Shown here: one piece after another, positions 1 through 11,218 of the stretch | Numbering within the stretch: position 1 is the first letter of the stretch | How the letters are laid out: each line of letters starts with the position of its first letter | DNA from: Plenodomus lindquistii | Taxonomy: Eukaryota > Ascomycota > Dothideomycetes > Pleosporales > Leptosphaeriaceae | Length of the DNA stretch: 64,000 bases | Direction of reading: 5' to 3' | Assembly (NCBI GenBank): GCA_025504975.1 | Contig: JANUWI010000003.1 | Location: 1,116,001-1,180,000, forward strand | Notes under the pieces: model-generated | The model's database searches: none | What the model was told of the DNA's origin: nothing | What the model saw: only the letters and a program-made list of their open reading frames with translations | Translations under genes and position numbers: made by a program

Positions 1-529
1 GCAACAGCTAGAGGACTTACAGCTGTGCCTTCATCGCCGATAGCACGCAAAGTGTAGTATCGCAGCCGTAGTTCTTCAGGGCTGATTTCCACGGGGCCTT
101 CTATCAGTTGCCGAGGAGCACCTCTACCCGGACCATAGCATGAAATTGGATACAGCGGTCGCTCTTCGATGTCCTTTTTGATGTCGGCTTCACTCAAGTT
201 GAACGAGGCAGTAGAATTCTGATCACGATTGCCTGCCATGTTTAGTCTAATGAAGTAAAAGAATTGGGCGGAATTGTGGGACTCTACGAAGTCTTGACGT
301 ACCTGTGAGTGGATTGCTTAGAGCATTGTTGGGTGCTGGTCGATAGCGATCCCCACCAGAGAATCCGCCGAAGCGGTTGCTATTGGACTCACTGCCTTCC
401 TGACCAGCGGGATGTTGTTTAAAGCAACGAGCTGGATGGATTGAGTATGCAGTCGAAGTGATGGTTCGTAGCAGACTTACGACCGAATTTGCAGGTCCCT
501 CGCAGATAATGTGAGCAGACTTCAGGCAT
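1..529 (-). CDS. CCCH zinc-finger nucleoporin, Amo1/Nup42-like (partial, runs off left edge)
   Basis: Exons on the minus strand read 529-481, 431-303 and 232-21, then a GTAAGT donor begins at 20 and the gene leaves the window. The start codon is the ATG at 529-527. Joining exon 1 to exon 2 completes a C-x7-C-x5-C-x3-H zinc finger beginning CSHYLRGTC, which strongly supports the splice. It is followed by a low-complexity stretch rich in Gly, Asn and Ser and a segment beginning GNRDQNSTASF. A single N-terminal CCCH finger followed by such a tail is the layout of fungal Amo1/Nup42 nucleoporins, which act in mRNA export at the cytoplasmic face of the pore. The FG repeats expected further on are outside the window. 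The identification is from overall layout, so the family is likely but not certain. Confidence 0.7.
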
Positions 530-1352
530 ATTATGCTGATGGCCGAGTCGGCTTGAGTGAATGCGGTGAGACGAGGCACCAAAGAGGCTAAGGACGATCA
601 GTAGTGTGACAGCAAAGAGGTGATGTTGTGAAGGGGAGACAATTGGCAACGGAGAGGCTAGGAGCCAGAGTCAGAGCCAGAGCCACGAAGCGAACGCGAC
701 GCGCTAGCCGATTAACGTGAATAGAGCGAACGCGCCATGCCACGCAGATGAAGGTGCAGGTACGGATTGCACCACTTGGACGTTACCTCTGCAGATTCAA
801 GCTTGAGCCAGCCATGTGTATGGCAGTATTTGGCTTTGTTGCGTTTGGATTTTGCATGTTTGAAACTGCGCAATAGATAACGGCATTGATGGCGAATGCG
901 AACGGAATGGAAGATATCAGAGTAAAAACGGAATGCACACCTACTACGACGCGACGTTCACTCTGTGGTGACTGGACAAGGAGACGGTGGGCTTGGTTTG
1001 TCGTTGCTGCCGCCGTGATGTGGTGATGTGATGGAGGGCGTTGGAAGAAGGTGCAGCCCTGAGGAATCGTCTAGCTTGATGGGGAACTAGCGTCACATTC
1101 TGGAGGACGCCAGTCGGGCAGTCAACGTCGCACGGGATGTGCCAGATGGATGCTCCTGTCTATGCGCCATGGAATGCAGCTATACTACTGTATATATCCT
1201 CTGATCCTCTGATGCCGCGCAAGCTGCAAGCACACAACTGAACAGGATTATTCATCTCACTCAGGACAGGGCTTTGCACAAGTCTGGAGTCTCCATGTTC
1301 TGCTCCGACCAATCGCTTGGCACCGCAACCCGCTCCCTCTGAAGAGACGGCG
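530..1352. promoter_or_regulatory. Divergent intergenic region between the nucleoporin and the small membrane ORF
   Basis: This 823 bp stretch separates two divergently transcribed genes and should carry both promoters. It contains a short run of imperfect GAGCCA/GTCAGAG repeats near 658-690. I see no supported gene in it. Confidence 0.5.
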
Positions 1353-1631
1353 ATGCACGCCTTCTCCATAGTCACCATTGGCATCTTCGTCGCCGGCTAC
1401 TCGACCGCCCGCTGGGACCTCGTCACGCGCCTCTACGAGCTCGCCATCTTCGCGTGGGACCACGGCGTCGTCACGCGCACGGCCAAGGGCTTTGCGGTCC
1501 TGAGCCTCTTCTTTGCCCTGCTGGTGCTGCCCGTGGCGCGCATTGCCGCGCGCGAGACGCATCTTCACCCCCGCCTGGCCGGCACGGGCATTTCGGCGCG
1601 CGAGCAGCTCAAGCGACGCGGTTCCTTCTAG
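1353..1631 (+). CDS. Small membrane protein, 92 residues, unrecognised
   Basis: The ORF from the ATG at 1353 (MHAFSIVTIG) to the TAG at 1629-1631 encodes 92 residues. Two hydrophobic segments are visible, about residues 3-18 and 45-62, joined by an amphipathic stretch rich in aromatic residues, with a basic C-terminal tail (REQLKRRGSF). An in-frame ATG 36 nt upstream would add 12 residues; the downstream one was chosen because hydrophobic sequence starts there. I do not recognise the family. It lies on the same strand as GPI1 and its stop is only 26 bp before the GPI1 start, so the two must share or overlap transcripts. Codon use is GC-rich in the third position like a real gene. It could be an unrelated small protein or a partner of GPI1. 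Confidence 0.55.
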   Translation: MHAFSIVTIGIFVAGYSTARWDLVTRLYELAIFAWDHGVVTRTAKGFAVLSLFFALLVLPVARIAARETHLHPRLAGTGISAREQLKRRGSF

Positions 1632-1657
1632 CGGCCTGGGTAGAGCTGCACCATGAT

Positions 1658-3900
1658 ATGGTCCCATACAACGGCCTGAAGCGCCTCTTCTGGCCGTCCG
1701 ACGCGCCCCGCGATGCTGTGCCCGGCGTCCTGGTCGGCTTCGAGAATGCAGACTCGGATGTCGTCGTCGTGGCGGTGCTGCAAGAAGTCGAGGTGCGTCA
1801 GCGGCAGACTGCATGCATAGCGGTAGCGCTCCCCGCGGCTGACACGTACAGCTACGCCATGTCGAGAACGCCCTCGTCGTGGGCACGCTGTTGCGCCACA
1901 GTCCCTACGACGTCGACGAACTGTTCAGGCGGTGCGGCCAGTCGTCTCTCCACGTCCTGGGCTGCGTCAACCCCACCCTCCCACCCAGCCAGAACAACCC
2001 AAGACACTTCCTTCTGTACACGCACCCGGCCCTGCGCTTTCCTCGCCTGCACCATGTCGACGATGCAAACGTCGCTACGCAGGTCATCATCTATGACCGA
2101 CCGCATCCCACACGAATGCAGTATCTGTCACTTAAGCCAATCTCACTCGCGTTAGGTGACAAGACACGTGTCGCACAATGGGACACGGCCTTTGAGGCGC
2201 TCGACGAGGCCGACGAGCAGGAGCGCGCAAGGAAGAGGAAGCTCGTGCAAAAGCTAAAGCTGCACACGGTGATTGCTCGTCCGTCGACGCAGAAGGAAGC
2301 AGCACTACGAAACATCATTGAACAGATCAATTGCTCACACGAACTAAACGCTCTTTTGCACAAGAACATTGGCATGATTGGGAGACGCATGAAGCGGGCG
2401 TTGAGTGTCAGTGAGCGCGTCGTCGAGTCGGCCAACAATCTCTGGGACTACGTCTACTTGTCACTGAGCTATCTCGTCAGGGTATGGATCTGGCCAATCG
2501 TCGCTCAAGTCTTCATCATCGGCTTGATCACGCACAGAATCCTAGGAGAGGCAGTCTTACAAGTTCTGCATGCGCACCCACGCTCCTCAAACCCCTTCGC
2601 GCTCAAACACGTGTCCGCAACAGCCCAGCAGATAGACATACGCCTGCAACAGTCGTGCTACTGGCCCATCCAGTACCTCACACTGCGCAAACGCAAGGCC
2701 AACTGGGAGAGCATCACGAATGATCACCCAGAGTACATCCGCTTCTACAACAGTCTGTGGCTGGTAGCCAACGACGTCATCATGGGCATCGCATTAGGGA
2801 CCTTTATCATCGAGAACGCTACCTTTGTGGCAGCTCGAATTGACCTGGTCTTTAACGCGTGGGCTGTTGATGGACTTCGTCGTATGATATCCTGGCTCAT
2901 GGGCTGGCCAGGAGGTCTGAAATTGAACACTGAGCTTGCAGCATTTCTGGGAGATCTGTTTCTATGGGTGATCGACTACTGGGCCAGTGAGTACATGCCA
3001 ATAAGATGCGTGGGCGACGAGTTGACGTTTGTAGACTGCATCTCCTTATTGCAACCGCACCTACCCGCCCTCGTTCAGCTCATTGGCTTCTCTGCATTCG
3101 CAGGTGCCACGATGCCCATTTCAATCTTCTCGGATCTCCTCTCTCTGTTGACGCTGCATATTTACTCGTTCTACGTCGCATCTGCGCGCATTTTCCACTG
3201 GCAGCTGACCATCATCATATCCCTCTTCCATCTCTTTCGAGGCAAGAAACGCAACATCCTTCGCAACCGAATCGACTCTTGTGACTACGACTTGGACCAG
3301 TTGCTACTGGGAACAATCTTGTTCACACTGCAGTTCTTTCTCCTGCCGACAGTATTTGTGTTCTACTTGACATTTGCTAGCGCACGAATCAGTGTGATTG
3401 GAGTCAAGGCCGCGTTGGAGATGGGGCTAGCGTGTCTGAACCATTTCCCTCTGTTCGCAGTCATGCTGCGGATCAAGGACTCAAGAAGATTACCTGGTGG
3501 CATATGTTTCGAGCTGCAAGATATTGCCACCATCGATACTCTTACGCAGCGCTCAGCGCATCCCGCCCCCACAGCATACATACTGCTCAAATCAGTACCT
3601 TTATCACTCCGTGCAATGTTCCAGTCCTACTCTGAACTGGCTGCGCGTATACGAAAACACTACTTCTCACCCAGTGTTCTTCTGTGCCTTGTTTCGGGGC
3701 AGTTCGTACCACCCATCCACCGCCACAATCTGTATAGCTTACAGTACAGCATGCTACCCGCAGAACGGGCTAGTATTGGCGAGCTGTGGCAGAAGTTGAC
3801 CGAAAGGGAAGCCTCACCGTCGCGGGGGCAGAATGGGCATCCTGTGCTCGCAATGAGACCGGGCGTGCTCAATGGTAGATATAGAAAAGTGCGGTCATAA
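1658..3900 (+). CDS. GPI1: GPI1, subunit of GPI-N-acetylglucosaminyltransferase
   Basis: Two exons, 1658-1792 and 1852-3900, give about 727 residues; the 59 bp intron begins GTGCGT and ends ACAG, phase 0. Gpi1/PIG-Q is a multipass ER membrane subunit of the complex that transfers GlcNAc to phosphatidylinositol, the first step of GPI-anchor synthesis. The N-terminus has the family's LFWPSDAPR...PGVLVGF segment. The C-terminal half carries several membrane spans and the conserved region LFRGKKRNILRNRIDSC followed by YDLDQLLLGTILF, and ends with SGQFVPPIHRHNLYSLQY-type sequence seen in the family. The ATG at 1658 is in frame with the conserved block; an ATG at 1653 in another frame opens an 8-codon ORF that overlaps it. 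Identification is by recognition of these motifs. Confidence 0.9.
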
Positions 3901-5367
3901 TAAAGATACGCATGTATGAATCAGACTCCTCCACGATGCCTCCTGACGCGCACTTCCGCCCATCCTGCCTATTTTCTGACCTCTGTTTCCTGATGCACTC
4001 ACTGACCCTGCGAGCTTGGTCCTTTCGTCTCTGTGGTCTTAGCCACATCAGGGATCCTGTCGTGTCTCACTGTCCATTCTCCTCCTTGTACCAACTTGCA
4101 GACTGCCCCACCCATCGCTATCTGCAAACTTTGTAATAATGTCTCTGCTCCTGCAATCACACTCTCCTGCTTGTCGACATAGCTCAGCAACTACCATGAT
4201 GTGTGGGGCGAGCCGATAGCGCCGGTGTACGCAACGAGAGCTATGCTGTACAAGCATGTCTGGAAATCTTGTGGAGAGGAATCAGGGCACAGTGGAGGCC
4301 GCATGTAGGATATTACGTCGAATGACGAAGATGCAGTGGAAAATGAGCTGCCGTACAGTGCCATGGCCAGACCTTGGCTCCCCGTGTTAGTATCATTCTC
4401 GTAAACTATGTAGGAACCAGTGCTAGGGTACCGCTAATTTTGACCTTGAGAGCATGGAACAACTGAATCTCAGCAAGTTCAGAGTCGGTGGTTGACATGT
4501 CCCTGTGAATGATGGTATGAGTCAGGGTGTGTACGAGAAGAGTGAAGAACCTTATCTTGGTAGCATGTATTCGCGCGGACAGAGTTGAAGGGCTGCGTTC
4601 AAGGGTGGGGAGCAAATTTCGTAGTTCATCACCACCCCGTCAAACATCGGTAATCGATATGCTGTCGCTGCACACTTGGTGTTACGTGAATGCTGCAAAG
4701 CAATGCCGCAGCTCAAAATAGCTCAAGACACTGCTCAGTAGGGCACATCTCACTGTCACATGCTTCAGACGAGAATCGAATCTTCCTTCTTCGAATGCGG
4801 CGTGCATATCCCAAACCCAGCTCATGCTCACACTCCACGCTCGGTGGGTTGTGGTCAGTCAAATAAGGCGAATAGGCTAGAGTACTACGTCTCTACTACA
4901 AGAGGGATCTACCAATCGCTATAGGAATGTAAGATTACCACCGGCAAGATGACTACAGTGGAATTCATCTCCACTGCAGCCGGATTTTCTGCAGCTTTAT
5001 ATCCTCTTCATAGTCTACCCACTTCGTCCCCAAGCTTGTACGTCGACGGCGGATCAGTCGAGCGGGAGGCAAACGAGACAAGCGAGGATCAAAAAGGCTG
5101 TGAGGAGGAAGTGATAGGGAAAGAGAAAAGAATTGTGTGAGTAGATGGGCTTGGAGGATAGTCACCGTATGGGGGCCGAAGTGCTGATGAAATATTGCGC
5201 GATGCAGCATGTGTGTGGGGGCCAACACTTCAACAAGAATCTAAGGGGAGCATCGCACTCATGTCAGACGGTCGCCATCCTTTACAAGAACTGCAATTGT
5301 AAACCGGCAAGAACGCAAAGTCACATTGGAATCACTACCTAAAGATTGCAAAGAACAAATCGTGCTT
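3901..5367. other. Convergent intergenic region, no gene seen
   Basis: This lies between the 3' ends of GPI1 and the acrB-like gene. Short ORFs are present on both strands, but none has a recognisable motif, splice pattern or convincing composition. Confidence 0.5.
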
Positions 5368-8300
5368 TTATCTTCCCGTGCCAATCGGACTCATCAGACC
5401 AGTGCCGCTTCCACCGGTCGGACTCCTGACCATCATGGGCTTAGCACTCTGAACGGGACTTAGCGGATCTCTTTGGCTGGAGCTTTGACTAGAAGTACCA
5501 GAGCTGAGACTACCACTGCCGTGACTGCGATTGTTACGACCATTCACCCCAGGCGTACTAAAGGGGTGGCCAAGAGTGTACGTGGCTGAAGACAAATCTT
5601 CATCGAACCCGTCAGTGAAGCCGGAGACATTGCTGAGCATCGATGACGAACGGCCGCGACCGTTGCGGAGGGAACCTGGAGTACTATTGGCGAGGCCGTA
5701 GTTGAGACTGGGAAACGTGAAACTGGTGAAGCCGTTGGAATGAGGAGACATGCTTGTGCCAGGAAGCGGGCCCTCGGGAGTGGTAGGGACAGAGATTTGT
5801 TGCTGAGATTGATGAACAAGATCTTCAAAGTGCTGGATGGTCTGCATCATTTGGGCAGTCGACTGATTGTTTTCCTCAGTGCGTCGCTCGAACCCATTGA
5901 TATTGGAGCGGTACTGGTTCTCAACATCAGCACGATGCTGCCTCAGCGCTGTCCTTTCCTGCTCGCGCCGCTGCTTGGCTGTAAAACCTTCCTGATTGGC
6001 GGTCACAAGACGATCGTGCTGCTCATTCAGCCTAAGCTGGCGTTGCTGGAGACGTTCTCGTTTCTGAAGGGTAGCAGTGATGTCTGCTTCTACACTCTGA
6101 ATCTGCTGGTCAATCTCGGCCTTGACGTTTTCGAACACATTCGAAGCAGCATTCTTGTTGTCACGTTCTCTCTTCCATTCAGCCTTCCTGGTTGCAGCTT
6201 CCTTGGTTTCGTCCTCTGGAATGGCAGCTAGTCTTCCTGCTTGTTCCGTGAACTCTGCAATGGCATCCTCGGCTTGACGGATGTTCTGGGTAAATTGCAG
6301 GACACGTTGGCGCTGACGCTCGTCATTACCGCCAGCGTTGGCCAGGCGATTGCTAAGAGTGTCCACCTCCTTTTTGATGTTCGAGATCGCTGTCTTGTGG
6401 TCTTTCTTGTTCCTTTTAAGGCGGTTTCTTTGCTCCTGAAGCTGCTGATCTGCCGCAGCAATCGAGTTCTTGAGGGTGGTGGTCGGCGAAGATGGTCGAA
6501 GAGTCTGATGCGCCGGCGGAGAGGCGATAGAAGCTGCAGTGATGGTTAGTTGCATCCAGGTAGTAGAACCTCTGTATTGCGTACCGAGCTCGGTTATGGG
6601 GCTGGCCGAGGTAATCAAACTCGCTGTGTAGAAGACTTCATCGTCGGCCGATCTGACAAACTCGCAATAGTAGTTTGAGAGAGCGGTCAAGCCGAATATT
6701 TCTCCCACCCAGAAGCCCTTTCCCTCATGACCCTGATATCCTATAGGCTCGCTTCGACGAATCCGAGTTGAGCTCCAATCAGCTCCATTGACGCGAATGT
6801 AAAAGGGCTTCGACTTGTCGATACCAGACCCGGTGCTGGTCTCCTCCTCGTCCTCGTCGTCATAAGCAGCCCCGCTGGCTGAACTGACACGGAATGAAAC
6901 GTCGGAATGGCCGACTTCGGAAATCCAAACACAATCGTCTTCCGATCTATAAACAGCGTTTCCAATATGATTTGCGTCTTTTGCGTTGGCCTCGTCGGCG
7001 TCGTTTGCCGCCCGGCTGCTTTCCATTTCTTTCAAAACTGTAACTTTTGTACTGGCAAGGGCAGCCCAAAACGGCTGCTGACTGCGAACATGCGTAGCTT
7101 GCTTCCTCTTCCGCCTATGACTACTCGCTTTGTCTTTTTGCAAGTGCGTTGTAGGCGGCGGCCCTGGAGGACGGCCATCGGTACTCGAGGAATTGGGCAC
7201 GTCTGCATTGGAGTCGACAGCAGCTGAGTTGACGCGCTGAAGCACGCCAATTTCGGGGTCTACTTTTTTGCCTGTCGGTAGAGAAGAAGCTACGTCTCGT
7301 CGAGATAGAGAGCGCCGAATGATGCGAACGACGCCTTGGGCGAGAATGTGAATACCCAGGAGGCTCCTAGGCCATCCGTGGGGTGTCGAGAAGCTTTCTA
7401 GATAAGTGGGCGCACTCGGCGGGCTCGTCAAGAATTCCAGGCCCCCCCGGGCGAGCCCCGTCCAAAGGAAGTGGACGATGTGTTGCCGAAGAGGCCTGAA
7501 TCTGAAGAGATGGTTGGAGAGAATGATGATGAAACAGATGAATATGCTGTTGGTGGTGCCGTTCTTGCCGGCTACGGCGCCGCCGAGGGCAATGGCAATG
7601 ACTGCCTGGGCGAGATCTAGGAAGAAGTTCTGCACAGGCACCCACAGAATGAGCCAAATGACGAGGATGAAGGCGTCGGCAAAGACGGTGGTAAAGAGAG
7701 AGGGCGTGCCACCGGAGCCCTGGAAGATGTCGGTGAAGGAGGGAAACGCAGAGAGGGCAGACAGAGGGGTCCCGGCTTGGGGCGGCACAAAGGTGAGGAT
7801 GGCGAATAAAAACTGCACGACAGTGAGGACAGTGGGGGGGAGTTGCAGGAGGATGATGAGGATGGCGAGGACGTCGCGCAGCGGACAGGACGTGAGAATG
7901 GTGGTGGGCACAGAGAGCATGCTGGCCATGGACATGGACGCGGAGGACTTGGCGGCGTGGACGGAGCCGTTGGCATCAAAGCGACGGGGGGCGGGCGTGT
8001 TGTCAAAGGGCCCGCTGCCCGCAGTCGAAGGGTATGGGCGGCAGGCGTCGCCATTCGTGTTGGTGTGGTCGAGCGAGGCATCCGACGCCGCGCGCGTGCG
8101 CTCCCCGATGCCGCCTGAGCCCGACACGCCTGACGCAGCAGCGGCGACGGCCATGGCGCTGGCGGGCGCACTGGACCCGGGCGTGGTGGTTGTCGCAGGG
8201 GCGGGGGGCGAGAGAGGGTCGGGGGTGATGGCGGTGCTCGAGCGGGCGGCGGGCGGCTGCGTCGTGTCGTGGGCGTGGGCGTCGTCGTCTACATGGTTTG

Positions 8301-8457
8301 GCAGCGGCGGCGTGACGGGCTGGGGCTTTCCATTGGCGGTGGCGTGGAGCTGCGGGATGCTCTTCTGCTTGGTGATGCGCTTGCCCGGGGCCGCGAGGCC
8401 ATTCTCGTGTCGCTTGTCGTGCTGGTTCGCCGCGTTCCTCTTCGACTTCGCTACCAT
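5368..8457 (-). CDS. acrB: AcrB-like ubiquitination-network protein with membrane segments and coiled coil
   Basis: A single open frame of 1029 residues reads from the ATG at 8457-8455 to a stop at 5368. The frame stays open for 85 more codons upstream, but that extension is proline-rich low complexity, and MVAKSKRNAANQHDKRHENG is the start seen in AcrB proteins. The order is: low-complexity N-terminal region, three or four hydrophobic segments between about residues 190 and 320, an acidic linker, a sandwich-like region with the FWVGEIFGL segment, a long charged coiled coil at about 660-890 (rich in Lys, Glu, Gln), and a Ser/Gly-rich tail. In Aspergillus nidulans AcrB acts genetically with the CreB deubiquitinase in carbon catabolite repression and drug resistance; that role is family knowledge, not visible here. 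No intron is needed. Confidence 0.8.
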   Translation of the reverse strand: MVAKSKRNAANQHDKRHENGLAAPGKRITKQKSIPQLHATANGKPQPVTPPLPNHVDDDAHAHDTTQPPAARSSTAITPDPLSPPAPATTTTPGSSAPASAMAVAAAASGVSGSGGIGERTRAASDASLDHTNTNGDACRPYPSTAGSGPFDNTPAPRRFDANGSVHAAKSSASMSMASMLSVPTTILTSCPLRDVLAILIILLQLPPTVLTVVQFLFAILTFVPPQAGTPLSALSAFPSFTDIFQGSGGTPSLFTTVFADAFILVIWLILWVPVQNFFLDLAQAVIAIALGGAVAGKNGTTNSIFICFIIILSNHLFRFRPLRQHIVHFLWTGLARGGLEFLTSPPSAPTYLESFSTPHGWPRSLLGIHILAQGVVRIIRRSLSRRDVASSLPTGKKVDPEIGVLQRVNSAAVDSNADVPNSSSTDGRPPGPPPTTHLQKDKASSHRRKRKQATHVRSQQPFWAALASTKVTVLKEMESSRAANDADEANAKDANHIGNAVYRSEDDCVWISEVGHSDVSFRVSSASGAAYDDEDEEETSTGSGIDKSKPFYIRVNGADWSSTRIRRSEPIGYQGHEGKGFWVGEIFGLTALSNYYCEFVRSADDEVFYTASLITSASPITELGTQYRGSTTWMQLTITAASIASPPAHQTLRPSSPTTTLKNSIAAADQQLQEQRNRLKRNKKDHKTAISNIKKEVDTLSNRLANAGGNDERQRQRVLQFTQNIRQAEDAIAEFTEQAGRLAAIPEDETKEAATRKAEWKRERDNKNAASNVFENVKAEIDQQIQSVEADITATLQKRERLQQRQLRLNEQHDRLVTANQEGFTAKQRREQERTALRQHRADVENQYRSNINGFERRTEENNQSTAQMMQTIQHFEDLVHQSQQQISVPTTPEGPLPGTSMSPHSNGFTSFTFPSLNYGLANSTPGSLRNGRGRSSSMLSNVSGFTDGFDEDLSSATYTLGHPFSTPGVNGRNNRSHGSGSLSSGTSSQSSSQRDPLSPVQSAKPMMVRSPTGGSGTGLMSPIGTGR

Positions 8458-9954
8458 AGAAGGCGGTGCGCTGGCAGGCGGGCGGTCCTCTCCCCGGGCG
8501 GGCTCGACTGCTGCACAGGACGAGCCAGACTGGGAAGATGGGAGCCGCTGCTCGGTGGGGGGGTTCCGGGGGGCGGGGGAGGGTGGTGGGGGGGTGAAGG
8601 GCGGTGTCGTGGGTGCGGCGGGCGGGCAGAGAGGTCGTGGTGGTGCACACTGCAGGAGGTGCGACTGAAGCAAGCAGGCACTTCCGCCCCGAAGCTTGGC
8701 TCGACTTGTCACGCAGGCGGGCGTGTAGCGTTGCCGAAGACACTCCGGCCTGTGACGATCGGCCCTCTACGCCTACTGTGTCTGGTACACACGCTTTCTC
8801 CAAGCCTTCTCCCGGCCAGCACTGCCGGCATCTTCCACCCCATCGTGAGGCTTCCCACAGCACCGCCCAGTCTGCTGGCAGTGTGCACATCTACACAGTA
8901 CATACAGACGCACTCACTCCATAGTCCATACTAGCTCGACTGCTTCATTTGCATGCGCCAGGCGCCCCCCCTGGACCGACCACTCACCGTATCGCGCAGC
9001 CACGCTTGCATCTGAAGATTCTGCAACGGGCAAGGCTCTGCACCCCACCGAACGCTATTAGGTACATACTCACGTCACTTGAGCCCTGGACCATTGTGCT
9101 TTGCTGTTTCAGATGGCACTGGTGGGCCTTCATGTCGCTGCAGCCTTCTTTTTGGCTCCAACGTCGACTGCAAACAAAGAACGACATGCAAAGTTTCCAC
9201 GTGACGCCCAAAAACACTTTTCCTGGCTCCATGGCTCCATGGCTCCATCCATGCGTCCATCGCCCACACCCATCGGAACATTTACGTCGCTCCCTGTTGC
9301 CCATGCTACTGTAGATTACTCTGCCAACCAAGCCGTCGCAAACGCGCATTGAAGCCTTCCGGTTGTAGAGTAGCCTGCCTCTTGCCAGCGCTCAGTAATC
9401 ACCCTTTTTCCTCTCTGCCGCGCTGCAGGCTACTCCACCCCACCGGCGTACATAGAGGCAGAAGCTTGATGCAACCTCGCCAATCACATGCTCGTCTGCT
9501 TGCTGATGAGGGAAAGCCGGGCTGATCACGCGCTCAAGGGGGGGTTGCAGATCTTCGGGAGAGGGCATCAGGGAGCAGCACCGTCGATCATCCACTGCTC
9601 AAAACGCCAAAGCCATCAAGCCATGCCTTTTGGGGCAGTGAGCCTTTGCAACCAGGCTGGCTTGTTACGTGCGTTTTGCTGCAGCCTCAACTGCTTCACT
9701 CATCACAGTCCATGTGTGCAGTGTCCATGTCTTCATGTTCGCGTGACGATCCGCATCATCCGCCACCTTCGTATTACGCAGATCCGCAAGCGGACGACCA
9801 TAACCTAGAGTACCACAACCATATGGCAGCCCCGAACCATCTCATAAACAGTCTTGCGATTACTACATGCAACCCAGGCTTACCCCGACGTTCGAATGTG
9901 GGAAATAATCGCGCCGTTTAGATTCCACATCCGGCCTATGCCAGCATATCATCA
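8458..9954. other. Upstream region of acrB and downstream region of the thioesterase; no gene seen
   Basis: Positions 8458-8712 continue the acrB frame but are best read as GC-rich 5' leader. From 8713 to 9954 there is no supported gene. Near 9228-9251 the sequence repeats GGCTCCAT three times in tandem. The region should contain the acrB promoter. Confidence 0.45.
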
Positions 9955-11218
9955 TCACGATGCTCCTGTGCTGCCCAAATCTTCTACTGCATCTGGTCTG
10001 TCCCAGCTATTCTTCTCCAAATCGCGCACTCTCTCTAGCAGTTCCGTGACTCTCCTACTATTTCTCTCTTTCGCCTGCTCCTGCAGCTCAAACGTCTTCT
10101 GGAATTCGTTCACCATGAAGGGAGGCAGCGGAGACTTGCGAGCGGTCCTGTAATCGTAAATAACAATGTCTTCTACACACCGAGCCGATGCTCGACGCTG
10201 AGCCTCCGAAAGAATCAACACGTCAAGAACGAAATGGTCGGCATCTGCGGTAGGCTTGTCTCTGAGCTTATGCAGCACCGTTATCCTGCCAGCATCCGTA
10301 AGTGTCCGAATGGCGCAATTGAATACGCAATGAGCGTCGACTTACCGGTCTGGCCACTTCATTGGCTATTTCGATGACAAGTTAGCTTGTCCTCCTTGCA
10401 TTGACTTGTGGTTTGTAAAATTGCAGTATATTTCAGCACACAGACTTGTTGTTGGTCTATGTGCACAGAGCATATCACAAAGTGCTGAACTATGTTGCAG
10501 TGGCAAGCGGTGAGAGGTGAGCGACTTACGAATTTGTAGTCGGTCTTGATACTGCGAAGGATGAGACCAATCCCTCGAGGCGACATAAGCTCCTTCCATT
10601 CGGCTTTGTGCACTGGGTCGCTGGCTGCAAAGTTGCGAGTCCAGTTGACTCGTGCCGATTCCGCATATCGATTGTACATGACATTATTGACATGACCTGT
10701 TATGCAATCAGACATTGATCAGCTCTGGAGGGCTTTCAGCATGGCATACCCTGGGACAGAATTAGTTCCGATACTTTGGCACAATATATGCTGTCTTACC
10801 ATGCTATCCTACGTCCCCCCAAAGTCTCGCGTTAGCTGTCAATGCACAAACATGACCACTCCGAAAGGCACAATACCATTTCTCCCCAAACTACCTCTTG
10901 TCGATAGAGGCCCCGTCGTTGTTCGTCCGTAAGAAATCCCTCACTACCAGCGACCAACTCTCTCCAGTCCTGATTGATCTCATGTAGTATGGAGCCTGCT
11001 TCTTGTGTTTGCTCGGTGCTGATACCAAACATTATGCATTTCCCAATTCGTGTCTTCGCGTCCGAAAGCCACCGAGGGCTGAGCTTAGCTATTACTGGCG
11101 CATTGGCAGAGGTCGAGTTGTGACGTGCAAGCCGCCGTCCATAGAGGACGCTGGGAAGTGTCAGAGGCGCAGGGGCAAAGAGCGCAGATCGCACGCTGAG
11201 TGATCTTATCATCATCAT
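9955..11218 (-). CDS. Mitochondrial-type hotdog-fold thioesterase with microexons
   Basis: Exons (minus strand): 11218-10877, a 9-nt candidate microexon 10808-10800, 10696-10530, a 20-nt exon 10365-10346, and 10285-9955; about 289 residues. The N-terminus (MMMIRSLSVRSALF..., then RRLARHNSTS) is basic and hydroxylated like a mitochondrial targeting sequence. The hotdog-fold acyl-CoA thioesterase signature is visible as VVWGEM, then DSM from the microexon, then GHVNNVMYNRYAESARVNW; exon 4 supplies PMKWPDR before ITVLHKL. The 20-nt exon fits phase exactly (0 to 2). The 9-nt exon is flanked by AG and GTAAG and fills the motif, but the next exon needs one extra base; see findings. The substrate is unknown. 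The start could also be the ATG at 11239. The gene is divergent from the LYR protein. Confidence 0.75.

Noticed and set aside
7406..8668. 420-codon ORF opposite the acrB-like gene
   Set aside because: It is the antisense frame of a GC-rich, low-complexity coding region; the sense protein has recognisable features.
8458..8712. N-terminal extension of the acrB-like frame by 85 codons
   Set aside because: The extension is Pro-rich low complexity, while the downstream MVAKSKRN start matches the known protein beginning.
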